Position numbers and translations under genes: made by a program. The notes beneath the pieces are model-generated. The model ran no database searches and was not told the origin of the DNA. It saw only the letters and a list, made by a program, of their open reading frames with translations. From Rotaria sp. Silwood1 (lineage: Eukaryota; Rotifera; Eurotatoria; Philodinida; Philodinidae), in assembly GCA_905250075.1 (NCBI GenBank), contig CAJNOP010000516.1:87233-151232 (forward strand): 64,000 nt of DNA, given 5' to 3'. Below, one piece after another: positions 23,973 to 35,486 of this stretch (position 1 is its first letter; every line of letters begins with the position of its first letter).

Positions 23973-25793
23973 ATGGCAACAACAACGTCATTTAAACATG
24001 AAGTTCAAGCATTAAATAACGGAAGTTAGTATCATAATAATAATAAAAAAAAAAAAAAGAAGCAGAATTTAATCTATATTATTTTAAGATCGTATTCATC
24101 CAACAAACATGACAATGGCATCTGATCAAGCAACAAATATTCATGGTATGTAATAAATTAAAGTTTTTAATAGATTAATAGTATTTTTATATTTAGTTAA
24201 TGATGATTCAAATGAAAGTGATTTTGATACATGTGGATGGATATTAATTATTTTTTCGTATATTCTTGTTATTATTACATTTCCAATTACATTATGTTTT
24301 AGTATTAATGTTTGTAAAAATTATTTATTTAAATATAATTAATAAAATAATTCTATTTTTAGGTTGTTCAAGAATATCAACGTGCTGTGATTTTTCGTCT
24401 TGGACGTATTTTACCAGGTTTGTTTTTTGATTGAGAGATTGTATTTTTTTTTTATTGATTATTATCATTAATTATTATTTTAGGTGGTGCTAAAGGTCCT
24501 GGTCTATTTTTTGTTTTACCTTGTGTTGATACAATCACTAAAGTTGATTTACGAACAACAACATTCAATGTTCCACCTCAAGAAGTAAGTTTCTTTATCT
24601 ATAGTATATATATGTAATAGGACAGTTTTCATGAAAGATGTTGATGATTTGGTGAGAGGTTGTTATCTAAAAATTTACAGCGGCTGACTACGTTTCAAAT
24701 ATGATATTGAGAAAGAAAAATAATAGACAGTTAAAATGAGTATTATTGTTTTTTTATCGTACAATAGATACATTATATTATACTCAATACGCTTTTACGA
24801 ACATTTACTTACTAAATATGGATTCATTGTTTTTCTTATACGAACTCTGTAAGAAGAAAAAAAACTTGACTATTTCAGATTGTTATATATCCAATTCAAC
24901 ATTTAGTAATGAAATTTTCTATAGATATAATATAGACATTTACTGTACGATTGATTCAAACTGTCTATTAAAAATTAACTTAATACGAAAGTTATATTAA
25001 GAAATTCAATATTGTTTTTTTTTACATTTTTTGATTAGATTTTAACACGTGATTCAGTGACAGTTGCAGTTGATGCTGTTATTTATAGTCGTGTTGTTGA
25101 TCCGGTAAGAGATATCTCTCTTTTTTTTTTCATAGATTTCAATAAATAATAATATTTTTAATTAGGTTGCTTCAGTAACTAAAGTAAATAATGTTTCTTC
25201 TGCAACTCAATTATTAGCTCAAACATCATTACGAAATATTCTTGGTACAAAAACACTTCAAGAAATTTTAAGTGAACGAGAAGCAATAGCTGATCAAATG
25301 GAAGTTCAATTAGATGCAGGTACTACATCATGGGGTATTAAAGTTGAACGTGTTGAAATGTATGTTTATGTTAAAAATATTATAATTGAATATTTCTCCT
25401 ATGGTTATTGTTGTTGTTGTTGTTTTCTTTTTTAAATTTTAGTACGGATGTACGTTTACCTCAATCAATGCAACGATCAATGGCTGCTGAAGCTGAAGCA
25501 AGTCGTGAAGCTCGTGCTAAAGTTATTGCTGCTGAAGGTGAACAAAAAGCATCAAGACAATTAAAAGAAGCAGCTGATGTTATTGCTGAATCACCAATTG
25601 CTTTACAATTACGTTATTTACAAACTTTAGCACAAATATCAGCTGAGAAAAATTCAACAATCGTTTTTCCTATTCCTGGTAAGTTTTCTTTTTTTGTGAT
25701 AATGATTAAGTACTAGAGCTTTTATTTTTTTTTTTAAATACTATTTTCTTTATTTTAGTCGAATTTCTTAGTTTCATTAAACATGGACGTTAA
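23973..25793 (+). CDS. Stomatin-like SPFH/band 7 membrane protein, gene B (9 exons)
   Basis: Exons 23973-24024, 24089-24145, 24197-24309, 24363-24417, 24484-24584, 25039-25104, 25166-25359, 25443-25678 and 25759-25793 give 302 residues. Same layout as gene A: variable N-terminus, membrane hairpin [23 protein letters not shown] core [23 protein letters not shown], and C-terminal Ala/Glu-rich helix. A tandem duplicate of A 3.1 kb upstream. Divergence is uneven: exon 1-3 proteins differ strongly, exons 5-6 are about 90 percent identical in DNA, and exon 8 differs at only 5 of 236 bases. That pattern suggests gene conversion. Confidence 0.93.
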
Positions 25794-26948
25794 ACAAACT
25801 CTTCTAAACGATATTCGATTGATGAAATAATAAAACAATTTTTATCTTTATCATTTATTTAAATTTTAATGTATTGTTCTGTCAGTGTTGTCGTGTGAGA
25901 TTGTTGTTTTAATATACATATATGTATCAAAAATTGATAAAATATCGACCGATATAGAATTTCAAAAAAATGGAATCTTTCTTAATGGATCTTCGAATTA
26001 AACATTTTTTCTGAAAAACAAAGTTACGTACAAAAATAAACTTTCTATATAAAAGTCGTTCAGCTTTTAATAAGTATAACTACATGGTATAATAAACTGA
26101 AAATAGTGTTCAATACAGAATTTAGATCAAGATGAAAGCAAAATGTCAAAAACAAACAAATTTTCGTCGTAAGAAAATAAAATTATGTTAAGTAGAGCAG
26201 CAATAGAACTGATTGCGAAAACTTCCGATTGTTTTCAACTCTATGATAGAAGTTGTTGAGTTCTATGTGAAGACGTTCTTTCTTATTCTATTTTTCAGAT
26301 GTCTAGTATTCCTACGAAGAGTCATATATTGAAAAAGTACTTCGTATTGAATCAATTAATAACCAAGTGACAAATTTCTTTCTTTTTTCTGTTGATCGAT
26401 GTTTGTTTGGCGATATATTTCATTAACATTTTTTTTGAATTGTCTATACACTAATAAAGATTCTATGTGTACCCAGAGTACTCAATACTGCTCATTGATT
26501 AGAAACATTTGTATGTCAAATTGGTATCGATCGTTTTCTTTTCAATGATAGACATAACTTTCTTCACTTTTAAGGTCGAATCCTTTCTATGTATGGGTCA
26601 ACAATGATTGGCTATGCCATTATAACATCTTGAGAAAGATAATTTTTAAGGTTTCGAACAATCATTAGACTTCATGTTGAACAATATTTGAAACATATCG
26701 ATTGAAACTTATTTAATAATCATAAATTTTCTTTTTTCTGTTTCGAATACTCAAGTATAATCAATAAAAACACTTGCTTTTATAACTACTTTATTTCCTA
26801 TATTTACAAATATGGTTTTTTTTTTGAAAATATATCAGTCTATGAAGATCAAATCAAACAATGTTTTTTGTCCTTAATTTCATCATTGGAATATATATTA
26901 TTCCAAAATAAATACACCGGTTATAATAATTGTCTCATATTAATTTAA
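25794..26948. other. Intergenic, 3' flanks of convergent genes
   Basis: 1.15 kb between the stop codons of stomatin-like B (+) and the receptor gene (-). No ORF or repeat supported. Confidence 0.5.
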
Positions 26949-28135
26949 TTATTTCATATCAGATGAATTTGTTAAAAGTAAATATTCACTTGCCATTGTA
27001 CCAAAACTTGATGTATCATTTATTCCTGTTGGTAATATTGTTTGTGGTGATTCATATGAAATAGTACTAATTAATGTTGGACATAAACTCTCAACACTTA
27101 ATGTTGAATGACGTGTTTGATTTGATTGTTGAAATGATGAATTATTTTTTGTTGTGAGATTTTCACATGAAGCTGTTAGATTACGTTTAATATATGCTGC
27201 CATGAATGCTCGTTGTTGCTCTTTTGTTAGAGACAAACATTTAAATGTCATTTTATTAATCTATCAAAAGAAAAAGCCGCTTTGTTTTTTTTTTATGAAT
27301 TCTAATCTACATAAATACTTACGTTATTCAAATGATCTTTATTATTTATATTAGTTTGATTATGATAAAAAAGTTGTTCATATAGAAATGGTCCAATAAA
27401 TGTATAAACAAAAAATAATGTCCCATAAGCAAGTATATAACTATTATTCATATAAAATGTATAGGATAATTTTAATGGAATAAATAAATAAAAACAAATC
27501 CATATTATTGTAATACATAAAGCTAAAAGACTTGTTAATAAATAAATTAAATCATTTTTTTTATTATTTATATGATATCGTATACTTGATTGAAATGAAT
27601 AAAGAAATAAAAGAAAAAAATTAAATGATAATGAACAAAGAAATAATGGTCGACGACATTCATCTGTACATTGTTCAAGTTTTTCTTGATAATTATAATT
27701 ATAATAAAACCAAACAAGAAGAATAGCTGTTTGAATTAAAATAGCAAGAAAAAAAATTAAAAATGAACTTATTGCTATGAGAAAAGTTTTTCGAATTGGA
27801 CCTGCTATTTTTAATAACCATTCATAAATAAAATGTATATTAAAACCAAGTAAAAGACAAAATGGTAAAATTTGTAATGCTAATGTTTGAGTTGAACATA
27901 TTATATTAATTGATGTTGATGATCGAAATAGAAATGTTATTGGTGATATTAATAATAATAAAAGTGATAATTGTGAAAAATATATATAAACATTCGATGA
28001 TGATAAATAATGATTTCGTATAAAAGTAATTATATATGCTATATAAAGAATAAGACCAATAGATACAGAACCAATAAGACCATATGATGGAAAATCACTC
28101 ATAAATAATGATAATGAACTATTAATACAAGCCAT
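26949..28135 (-). CDS. Seven-transmembrane receptor, possibly class C/GPRC5-like (2 exons)
   Basis: Exons 28135-27323 and 27260-26949 join in phase 0 to 374 residues. Seven hydrophobic segments are visible: GLIGSVSIGLILYIAYIITF, IYFSQLSLLLLLISPITFLF, TLALQILPFCLLLGFNIHFI, FLIAISSFLIFFLAILIQTA, PLFLCSLSFNFFLLFLYSF, YLLTSLLALCITIIWICFYL and YGTLFFVYTFIGPFLYEQ. The loop after segment 4 has two Cys (CTDECRRP); Cys80 precedes TM3. There is no large extracellular domain and no DRY motif, which with the TM3/TM5 texture recalls GPRC5-type class C receptors, but this is by eye only. The cytoplasmic tail is Ser/Thr/Asn-rich. An unrelated polytopic membrane protein is the alternative. Confidence 0.7.
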
Positions 28136-31100
28136 TTATTGAATAAATGAAAAACACAATATATATCTAAGAAACAAGAAAAAAAAAATTTATATTCAAT
28201 ATCAATCGATAATTGCTGCTTGAATATTTCATATATTCTCATATCTCAAGTTACCGAATTTAATATATGTATATGCATGTTTAGTCAAATATAAATATAT
28301 ATACTGTCACATTATCAACCGAATCGTTATGTATAGTTATAGAGAAGCTAGCTTACTAATGACACTTGAAAATAGTTCAACTGTCGGTATGTGTGTTCTT
28401 ATTTGTTCTCTTTCTTTCTTTCTTTTTCTCTTGTTCGTTCGACATTTTGTCTGTATGCTCTCCTAACGGATCTTTCTTTTTTCCTGCGTCTATCTTTTAT
28501 GTATTGCATAGTCGCCCACGGACACCGACGTTGTCACTGTCTACAACGATAACGCAACCATAGGACAATCATAAAAAAATCGAACATTTATACATTTTGG
28601 TCCCCTTTCGCTCTTTAGTTGACGTAACTATATCATTTTACTCAGTCTTTCTTTCTCCGTTTCTTTATTCATTTTACAAAAGAAAAAAAAATAAAATTTT
28701 TTCTTTTTTTTCATTTATTCTTTACTTAACAAAATCTCATTGTAAAAACTAAATTTACAGATGTATTAGATTATTAGTTTTTTTTTTTATTTTGAAATAA
28801 TAAATATTTTTTTTTTATTGTCTCTTTTTACAAAAGATCTTCACATTTAAGAATCTTCTTGTTGTTTGTATATCATTAAATCTTTCACTGTTTTATTTTT
28901 TTTGTCTCTTTTGAATTGTTTCCTCATTGAAATGAATCCTTTCTCTTCAATATGAACGATTAACAAATCGAACACATAAGAAACGAAAAGAATGTGTATA
29001 GTAACCTTGGGTGTAAAAACTTATAACAATGGGCTAATTGTTGAGAACATAAACAAGGATGTATTTATCATTAGATGAATTGTATGTCAGCCATTTTAAC
29101 ATAGATATTAGAAAAAAAAAAAAAAAAATTTATAAAATGAAAGCTATGTGAAAAATGTGAGTATTTATTATGATGAAACGTATCTCGTTTATTTCATTTG
29201 ACAAATGAACTTTAATTATATTTTTGACCATGAGAATATTTGTTTAATTTAAGTAATTATCGTTTTCAAAAGTTAATGATCAAATAACAAACTAAATAGA
29301 CTATAGATCATAATGTTGATTTATCATTAGAATTTAAAAAAAAAAAAAAAAAAAGATTAGATTAATATGATTTTATTTGATGATAAAAAGAAAAAGAATC
29401 ATATTTCTTTTCTTTTCTTTTTTTTTTATAATCATTCAATATAAATAAAATGCAAATTACTGAATAATCGTAATTTCTTTTTTATTTGACTCCTTTCAAT
29501 TAAATGAACTAATTTGATTTTAATACCATATGAACAATATATAGAAAAAAGAAAAAATCCGAGTTTTTAATTTACCACATAAATTTTTCTATTACATGAA
29601 ATATGGATCAATATTTCACATAAATGAAAATAAATTATACTTAAATTCATTTCAACGACAAGTCTTTGAACAAATATTATACTGATAATGCCATATAATC
29701 GTAAGAAAAAGCAATAATACGTAATTGATATGTCATAATACATAAATGTCGTTCAAGTAGTCTCAAGCACATATCAACCGATAAAGCAAAGTGTTTTATA
29801 TGGAATTGAAGAATGAATGTGCTCTTTTTTTTTATGTACGAAGAAACATTATTTATTTTCACAAATTGTATTCGAATAAAATAAATAAATTACTATAAAT
29901 AAATCTTATATTTGTATTATTGTTTCAAATTATTAATTAAATTGACAATTCATACGAAAGAGTACAATTAGAAAAAGAATACTTCGAAAAAATAAGCTAA
30001 TTTGTATATGCTTTGGATGTTGATGAAACATTTTACATTTAGTTAGTTCACTTTTTTATTCTGTTTATATCTGAATAAACTACATATATATATATATATC
30101 AGTATCATTATCAAAAAAAAAAAATTCCACAAAGTGTTAAAACTGATATACGCATTTGACTAAAAGAACCTGAATATCTATATGTTTAATTTTGATAAGA
30201 ACAATCTTGATGAAGTATACAATTTTAAACAAAACTGATGTTTTTACTTTGTTCAGATTATATGTTTGTAGTCACGTATTGATAGATTACTGTTATTAAA
30301 TGATTATATACAATTGAAGCACGAATAAAAACTATAATTAATGATTGTATCAAGATACTGTCTCAATCGGCCAGACACTATGACATATAATCTGACTCTT
30401 TCTTTTCATCATAAATAACAACATGGTAATGTTGAATGTCAAACGATCATATTACAATGATCTGATATATTTTAGTGAATATATAAACATCATTGAAAAT
30501 GTCTCTACCTTTCGATTTCGTGTTAACATAGATTTTAAATCATTTTTCATACATGATAAATAAATGTGATTTGACATCAAACAATATAAATATTCTATAT
30601 GAATTCTTTTATACATTTTTGTTAAATTTATTAATTGAGAAAGATTGAACATGTTAGATTCATGTTTTTTTTTATTATCAACTAATTTTACATTATAAGT
30701 GATACGAAAAACTAATTTCTTCATATTTGAATATCAAATCTAGAAGAACTTTTTGTTTTAGTGTTTGAAAAGGATAAATCTTAAAATAGAATAATATAGT
30801 AAGGCTTTTATTTTCAATTAACCGTAATAATTATTCCAATACGAAGATATAGTCAAAATATTTTTTGAAAATCAATTTACCCATTTTTTTCAATCGTTGA
30901 ATTTTCGATGATGCAAAGTTTGACCAGTAGAACTTTTCAAATTTTATCTCATCATTTCTTTGAATTAGATATTTACTTATTTGTTTCAAAGACTCCTTTT
31001 CGCATTATATCTTTTCTACTAGAACACAAAGGTAACTATAAACATTTGGATACAAAGAACGAGATATATTTAGACTTATAGAGAAAGATTTTATCTATAA

Positions 31101-31326
31101 ATATCTACATTACAAGCTCTACTATTTATTCTTGCCATAGCAATAGTATGCAGTAGAATTCAGACAAAAGAAAATAATTCAAATCGATCATTTTCAAGAA
31201 ATAAATATTGATATTTTTCCAAAAGACTTTTGTATCGTCTAATATATAAATATATATTTAAAAAAGAAAAACATCAAATACAAAATGACTATAAAAACAA
31301 AAATTGTTAAATCAACACGAAAACTA
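28136..31326. other. Intergenic, no gene seen
   Basis: 3.2 kb, strongly AT-rich, with poly-A/T runs and (TA)n near 30090. The small ORFs (28366-28563, 29677-29862, 30452-30724) have biased composition, no splice context and no recognisable domain. Confidence 0.5.
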
Positions 31327-33448
31327 TTAAACATGTGTTTCATCTAATTTCATGCGTTTATTTGTTTGTTGATCATCATTCTAAATATAATCAATAAACT
31401 TTATAAAAAATGAAAATAAAATCTTATTTTCACTTACTATTGTCGTAGTGATTGTTGGTCGTTTTAGTTTAATTGGAGCTGTATTCTTATTCGATGTTTT
31501 ATGCATGGTTATTGTATATATACCACGATCTGATTCATGTTTTTCACCTTGTATTTGTACATGCGATTCTTTTGTAGATAATTTTAATTTCGATTCACAC
31601 GATTTCTCTATATCCCTATGAAATATAAAGAATTTATATTATATTTAAGCAAATAAACAATGATCAACGTTATCAATGTCGAATTGAAAGTAAATTGATA
31701 TATTTCTATGAAGAGGCCCCCTCACAAACAAACTTTTTTTTTTATTTTTCCACGGAATTCAACCAAAATTTCAGAAAATGTTAGATCTGCGAGTTATAAT
31801 CAATTTATTGATCAAAAGTACTCTGTACGCTGTCAAGGTTTTCACAGTCAAGATACGAGCTAATATGCCAGGGCGGTTTTTAAATTGTAGAGTACTACTA
31901 GCGCTAAGTCCTCACAGAACATGATTTTTTAAATTTCCTTTGTTTGTTTTAAAAAAATAAAATCTTTTTCGAAAAATTCTCGAATTCATAGCCAAAAAAT
32001 TGCTGATAAAAATGCCATTTGTAAATTTTTTATTTCGCCAATAGAGAAATTCAAAAAAATGGCTCTGTTACAATCTAGCCCTAACTAGGGGGACATTCCC
32101 AGGTGAAGGAGCGCTTTTCAGCCGGAGTTTTGCGCATCTTGTAACCCATAGTGAGCTATGCCTATGGTAAAAAAAGTTCCGGTTTCTGGCTTGATTCTGA
32201 GGAGATACCGAGCTCCTAGCGAATTTTCTCTATAGTATGCCTACATTATTAGCAAAGCTATACTTTCGAATTTTGACCTGAAACTTTGCTTGCATTAAAG
32301 GCCTCAGCTAGACTAGTTTGCATAACAAATTTTTGAAGTTTTGAACAAAGTCTCTCTAAGATACGAAGCTTTGAAAAAGATGCATAGTATATATATTATT
32401 ATGAAAAGGGACTATACCTTGATAGTTTCATATCTTAGAGAGAGTTTGTTCAAAACTTCAAAAATTTGTTATGCAAACTAGTCTAGCTGAGGCCTTTATG
32501 CAAGCAAAGTTTCAGGTCAAAATTCGAAAGTATAGCTTTGCTAACAATGTAGGCATACTATAGAGAAAATTCCCTAGGAGCTCGGTATCTCCTCAGAATC
32601 AAGCCAGAAACCGGAACTTTTTTTTTTACCATAGGCATAGCTCACTATGGGTTGCAAAGATGCGCAAATTCTATATTGAGTAAGATTTGTCCGCACAAAC
32701 AATATACTCGAAGAAACGAAAAATAAATTTTTAAAAACTCGATTTTTTTCAATATTGAGGTTCAGAAAAACTTATACAATATCCTTAAAGTTCATTATAA
32801 AATCAATGAACTATAGTGCATTTGAGAGTAGACATTTTGCTCTATTTAACGAGCTATAAATCATAAAATTGACTTTGTCTAAAAGGAAACCTTAATAAAA
32901 TCATGAGCTGATTAATTACATTCGAAATTCATGAAGTTACGAACGGTTTCATACACAAAAGCCGCTTCAATATAACAATCACAGTTCCGATCTCGATCTC
33001 AAGATTAGGATCATCTTGCCTATATCTACTATCGACATAATATCACACAAGCAAATTCAATCTATTTTTTTTAACATCGAATAGAATTTGCTTTTTATTT
33101 CCTGCTTACTCTAAATCAGTGGATAACGATCGTTTTGCTCCGTTGAATTTTGTTTGACTATTTGAAAGCATTGTTCCCAAATGATTTGTACGAAATTTTC
33201 GTTGAGGTAATGGTGCAATATATTTATAAAATAATTGAACTAATTCATATTTATCATTTGTTATATCAGAACCAACAAACTAATAAATATAAATAATATT
33301 AAAAAAGAAAATTAATAATTAATATATATATATATTTCTTAGAAAAACATATTGTGTATATGTTTTCTTTTGTTTCGTTTACTTTTATTAAATATTTTTG
33401 TAATTGTTCAATAGTTAATATTTCCGGATGTGTTAAATCAGTATTCAT
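31327..33448 (-). CDS. C2orf49: Ashwin homologue (C2orf49 family; tRNA-splicing ligase complex subunit), 4 exons
   Basis: Exons 33448-33383, 33279-33110, 31615-31438 and 31380-31327 give 155 residues. Key matches: HPEILTIEQL near the N-terminus, YELVQLFYKYIAPLPQRKFR followed by a basic stretch (the Ashwin core LYxQxxxPLPQR), PIKLKRPT before the last intron and a C-terminal KRMKLDETHV like the vertebrate KRKIQHVTWP end. In vertebrates Ashwin is a nuclear subunit of the RTCB tRNA-ligase complex. Intron 2 (1.49 kb) holds a long fold-back repeat. The ATG lies 293 bp past the stop of NUS1 on the same strand. Shorter than the human protein (about 230 residues). Confidence 0.88.
32128..32668. repeat. 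Fold-back element: 240-bp inverted repeats around a 59-bp spacer, in Ashwin intron 2
   Basis: Left arm 32128-32367 and right arm 32427-32668 are complementary with only scattered mismatches and short indels. Shared blocks include CCATAGTGAGCTATGCCTAT, GGAGATACCGAGCTCCTAG and AAGGCCTCAGCTAGACTAGT. Richer in GC than its surroundings. No clear target duplication. It would fold into a long hairpin in the Ashwin pre-mRNA. Confidence 0.9.
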
Positions 33449-33741
33449 CTATAAATAATGTCAAAGATAAAAGTTATTCTTTTTATTCTTGTTTTTTTTT
33501 TCCTTTCTCTATCCAAAAAAAAAAACAAAACAAATGCTCAAAGTGAGTCATATGAATAACAGAAAACAAAAATAAATAAAAGGATAACAAATATTAACCC
33601 ATAATCAATTGAATAAATCAAAAAAAAAATACGAAGATATACCATTTTATATTCGAAAAGGCTAACAAATCACTTGAGACTTTTTTCTTTATTTTGTCAT
33701 TCAATTTCATAATAGTTTATCTGATTAAGTTAAACAAACTA

Positions 33742-35324
33742 TTATCGACCTTGTCTTTGTTCGATTCGATTATAATGTTGAACTATATTAATATATGAAT
33801 TTGTTGTTTGAAGTTGTTTATATGAATCAAACATTCTATAGAAAAATAAAATAAAAGTTTAAAGTTGCAAACTTTTTTTCTTTTTCTTTACATAAATTCA
33901 GTTAATCTTGTTAACCATGGATGTAAACCAAGTGCACTTTTAATTGGTCCAATAATTAGAGCTAAATTAATTTCTGGAATGTTTGATAATTCTATGAATG
34001 AATTAAAATAATAAAAATAATTTTAATATGGTTGTTTTTTTTTTTGTGTTTTTATTTTTACTTGTATAACAATGATCAATTGTTTCAATTTGAATAGAAT
34101 CTGGATTTATTTCATTTTGTTTGACTTGTTGACAAAGTTTTTGTGTTACTTTAGTTAATGTTTGACTACAATCGCTGAGCGATAGAAAATGAATTGTTGG
34201 TAATGGAAGAGATGATTCTACTAGAATATATATATATAGAATGATTTAATTAAAATGTTATTTGAATATGTCTATTATATATTCATAAAGCTCTTATTAT
34301 TATTATAAATTTGGTCATTACTTAGTACTACGTGAGATTAGACAAAACCTAGAAAGGTTTTTTCTCATGCGCTTTTCTTTTGTCATTATGAATCTTATCC
34401 TGAAATTTTGTACCTTTGGCACAGTATTTATAAAAAAAGGAAAAAACAAGTTTTGACCTAAACCTTTGCCGATAGTAAAAAAATTCGATGTAGCGACCAT
34501 AACTCCAAAATAGCAGCGGATGAAGAATAATCCTTCTAGATTTCTCTTGATCTCGACAGACCGTACGCATGGCTAAGTCTCATCTCTTATGTTGTGTATT
34601 TTGACTCACACGTAGAAATATGCACGACCGGGACCGAGGCCAAAAAGTGGAATTTTACTGGGGCCAAAAAAGTTGGTCCCGCACATCTCTACTCATAAGA
34701 TACTGTTTTTATGTATCAAGTTGCTGTTGAATTCGAACTATGTGCATTATGTAGGCTCAAATGAACTATAAATAGATCGATAGTTTACTATCACTAATAA
34801 AATAATACTTATTGATAACATCTATTTATGAATACTACTTAAATATAGTATTTTCATTTTTTCAAATAATATACATTACCTTTTTTATCATATGTATGAA
34901 TAAAATCCATAATTGAAGCTTCACGAGTTTTGATATAACCTTAAAAAAAAAACCAACAACGTATTATTTTTAATTTAAATCATTTCTTATTGTTACCTTC
35001 ATAATCATAAATAATCAAATGTTGAATATTTAATTTTCGAAAAAATACTATTGAATTAACAATAAATTTCCATAAATCAATATCAGGAATTCGTTCATTA
35101 ATAATTAAAGCAAGAACATCTGTTGATTTATTAAATTGTATTTTATCAAATTGATCATTATTTATATTCCAAGAATCATTTCGACTAACATCAATATTAA
35201 CCGTTATAGTATAACGATTTCGACTTATAAATTGAATAATACATCTATGAAACCATTGTGTTATATTTAACAACCATAGAAATATTGCTATTATAAATCG
35301 ATATAATATTAATATAGTTTTCAT
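33742..35324 (-). CDS. NUS1: NUS1/Nogo-B receptor homologue (cis-prenyltransferase subunit), 5 exons
   Basis: Exons 35324-34997, 34939-34880, 34220-34062, 33991-33892 and 33835-33742 give 246 residues. An N-terminal hydrophobic segment (TILILYRFIIAIFLWLL) fits the ER anchor. DVLALIINERIPDI and HLIIYDYEGYIKTR match the NgBR fold; PEINLALIIGPIKSALGLHP WLTRLTEF matches the active-site-side segment. The C-terminus ends EQRQGR, containing the RxG motif needed for cis-prenyltransferase activity. With DHDDS it makes the dolichol backbone for N-glycosylation. The ATG is 162 bp past the PNISR stop, same strand. Confidence 0.92.
34613..34691. mobile_element. Diverged 79-bp hAT-like MITE in NUS1 intron 2
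   Basis: Ends TAGAAATATGCACGACC and the complement of TAGAGATGTGCGGGACC, with an internal imperfect palindrome (GGGACCGAGGCC / GGGGCC...GGTCCC). Flanks CTCACACG and CTCATAAG match at six of eight bases, possibly a decayed target duplication. Much GC-richer than the intron. Confidence 0.55.
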
Positions 35325-35486
35325 CTTAAGAAATATATAGAAATAAATGTCAGAGCACAAGTAAAAAGATGATGTAATCTTGTGAAATATTTTGTTTTTT
35401 TTTTAGTTTAGTAATATTTATACAAAAAGAAAAGAAAAAAAAAGGAAAGTAGTACAGATAGGAAAAAAAAGAAAACAAAGATTGAT

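Noticed and set aside
28366-28563. Small Phe/Ser-rich ORF and similar ORFs in 28-31 kb
   Set aside because: Low-complexity composition, no splice partners and no recognised motif.
34318-34570. Two overlapping minus-strand ORFs
   Set aside because: They fall in NUS1 intron 2, overlap each other in different frames and have no family match.
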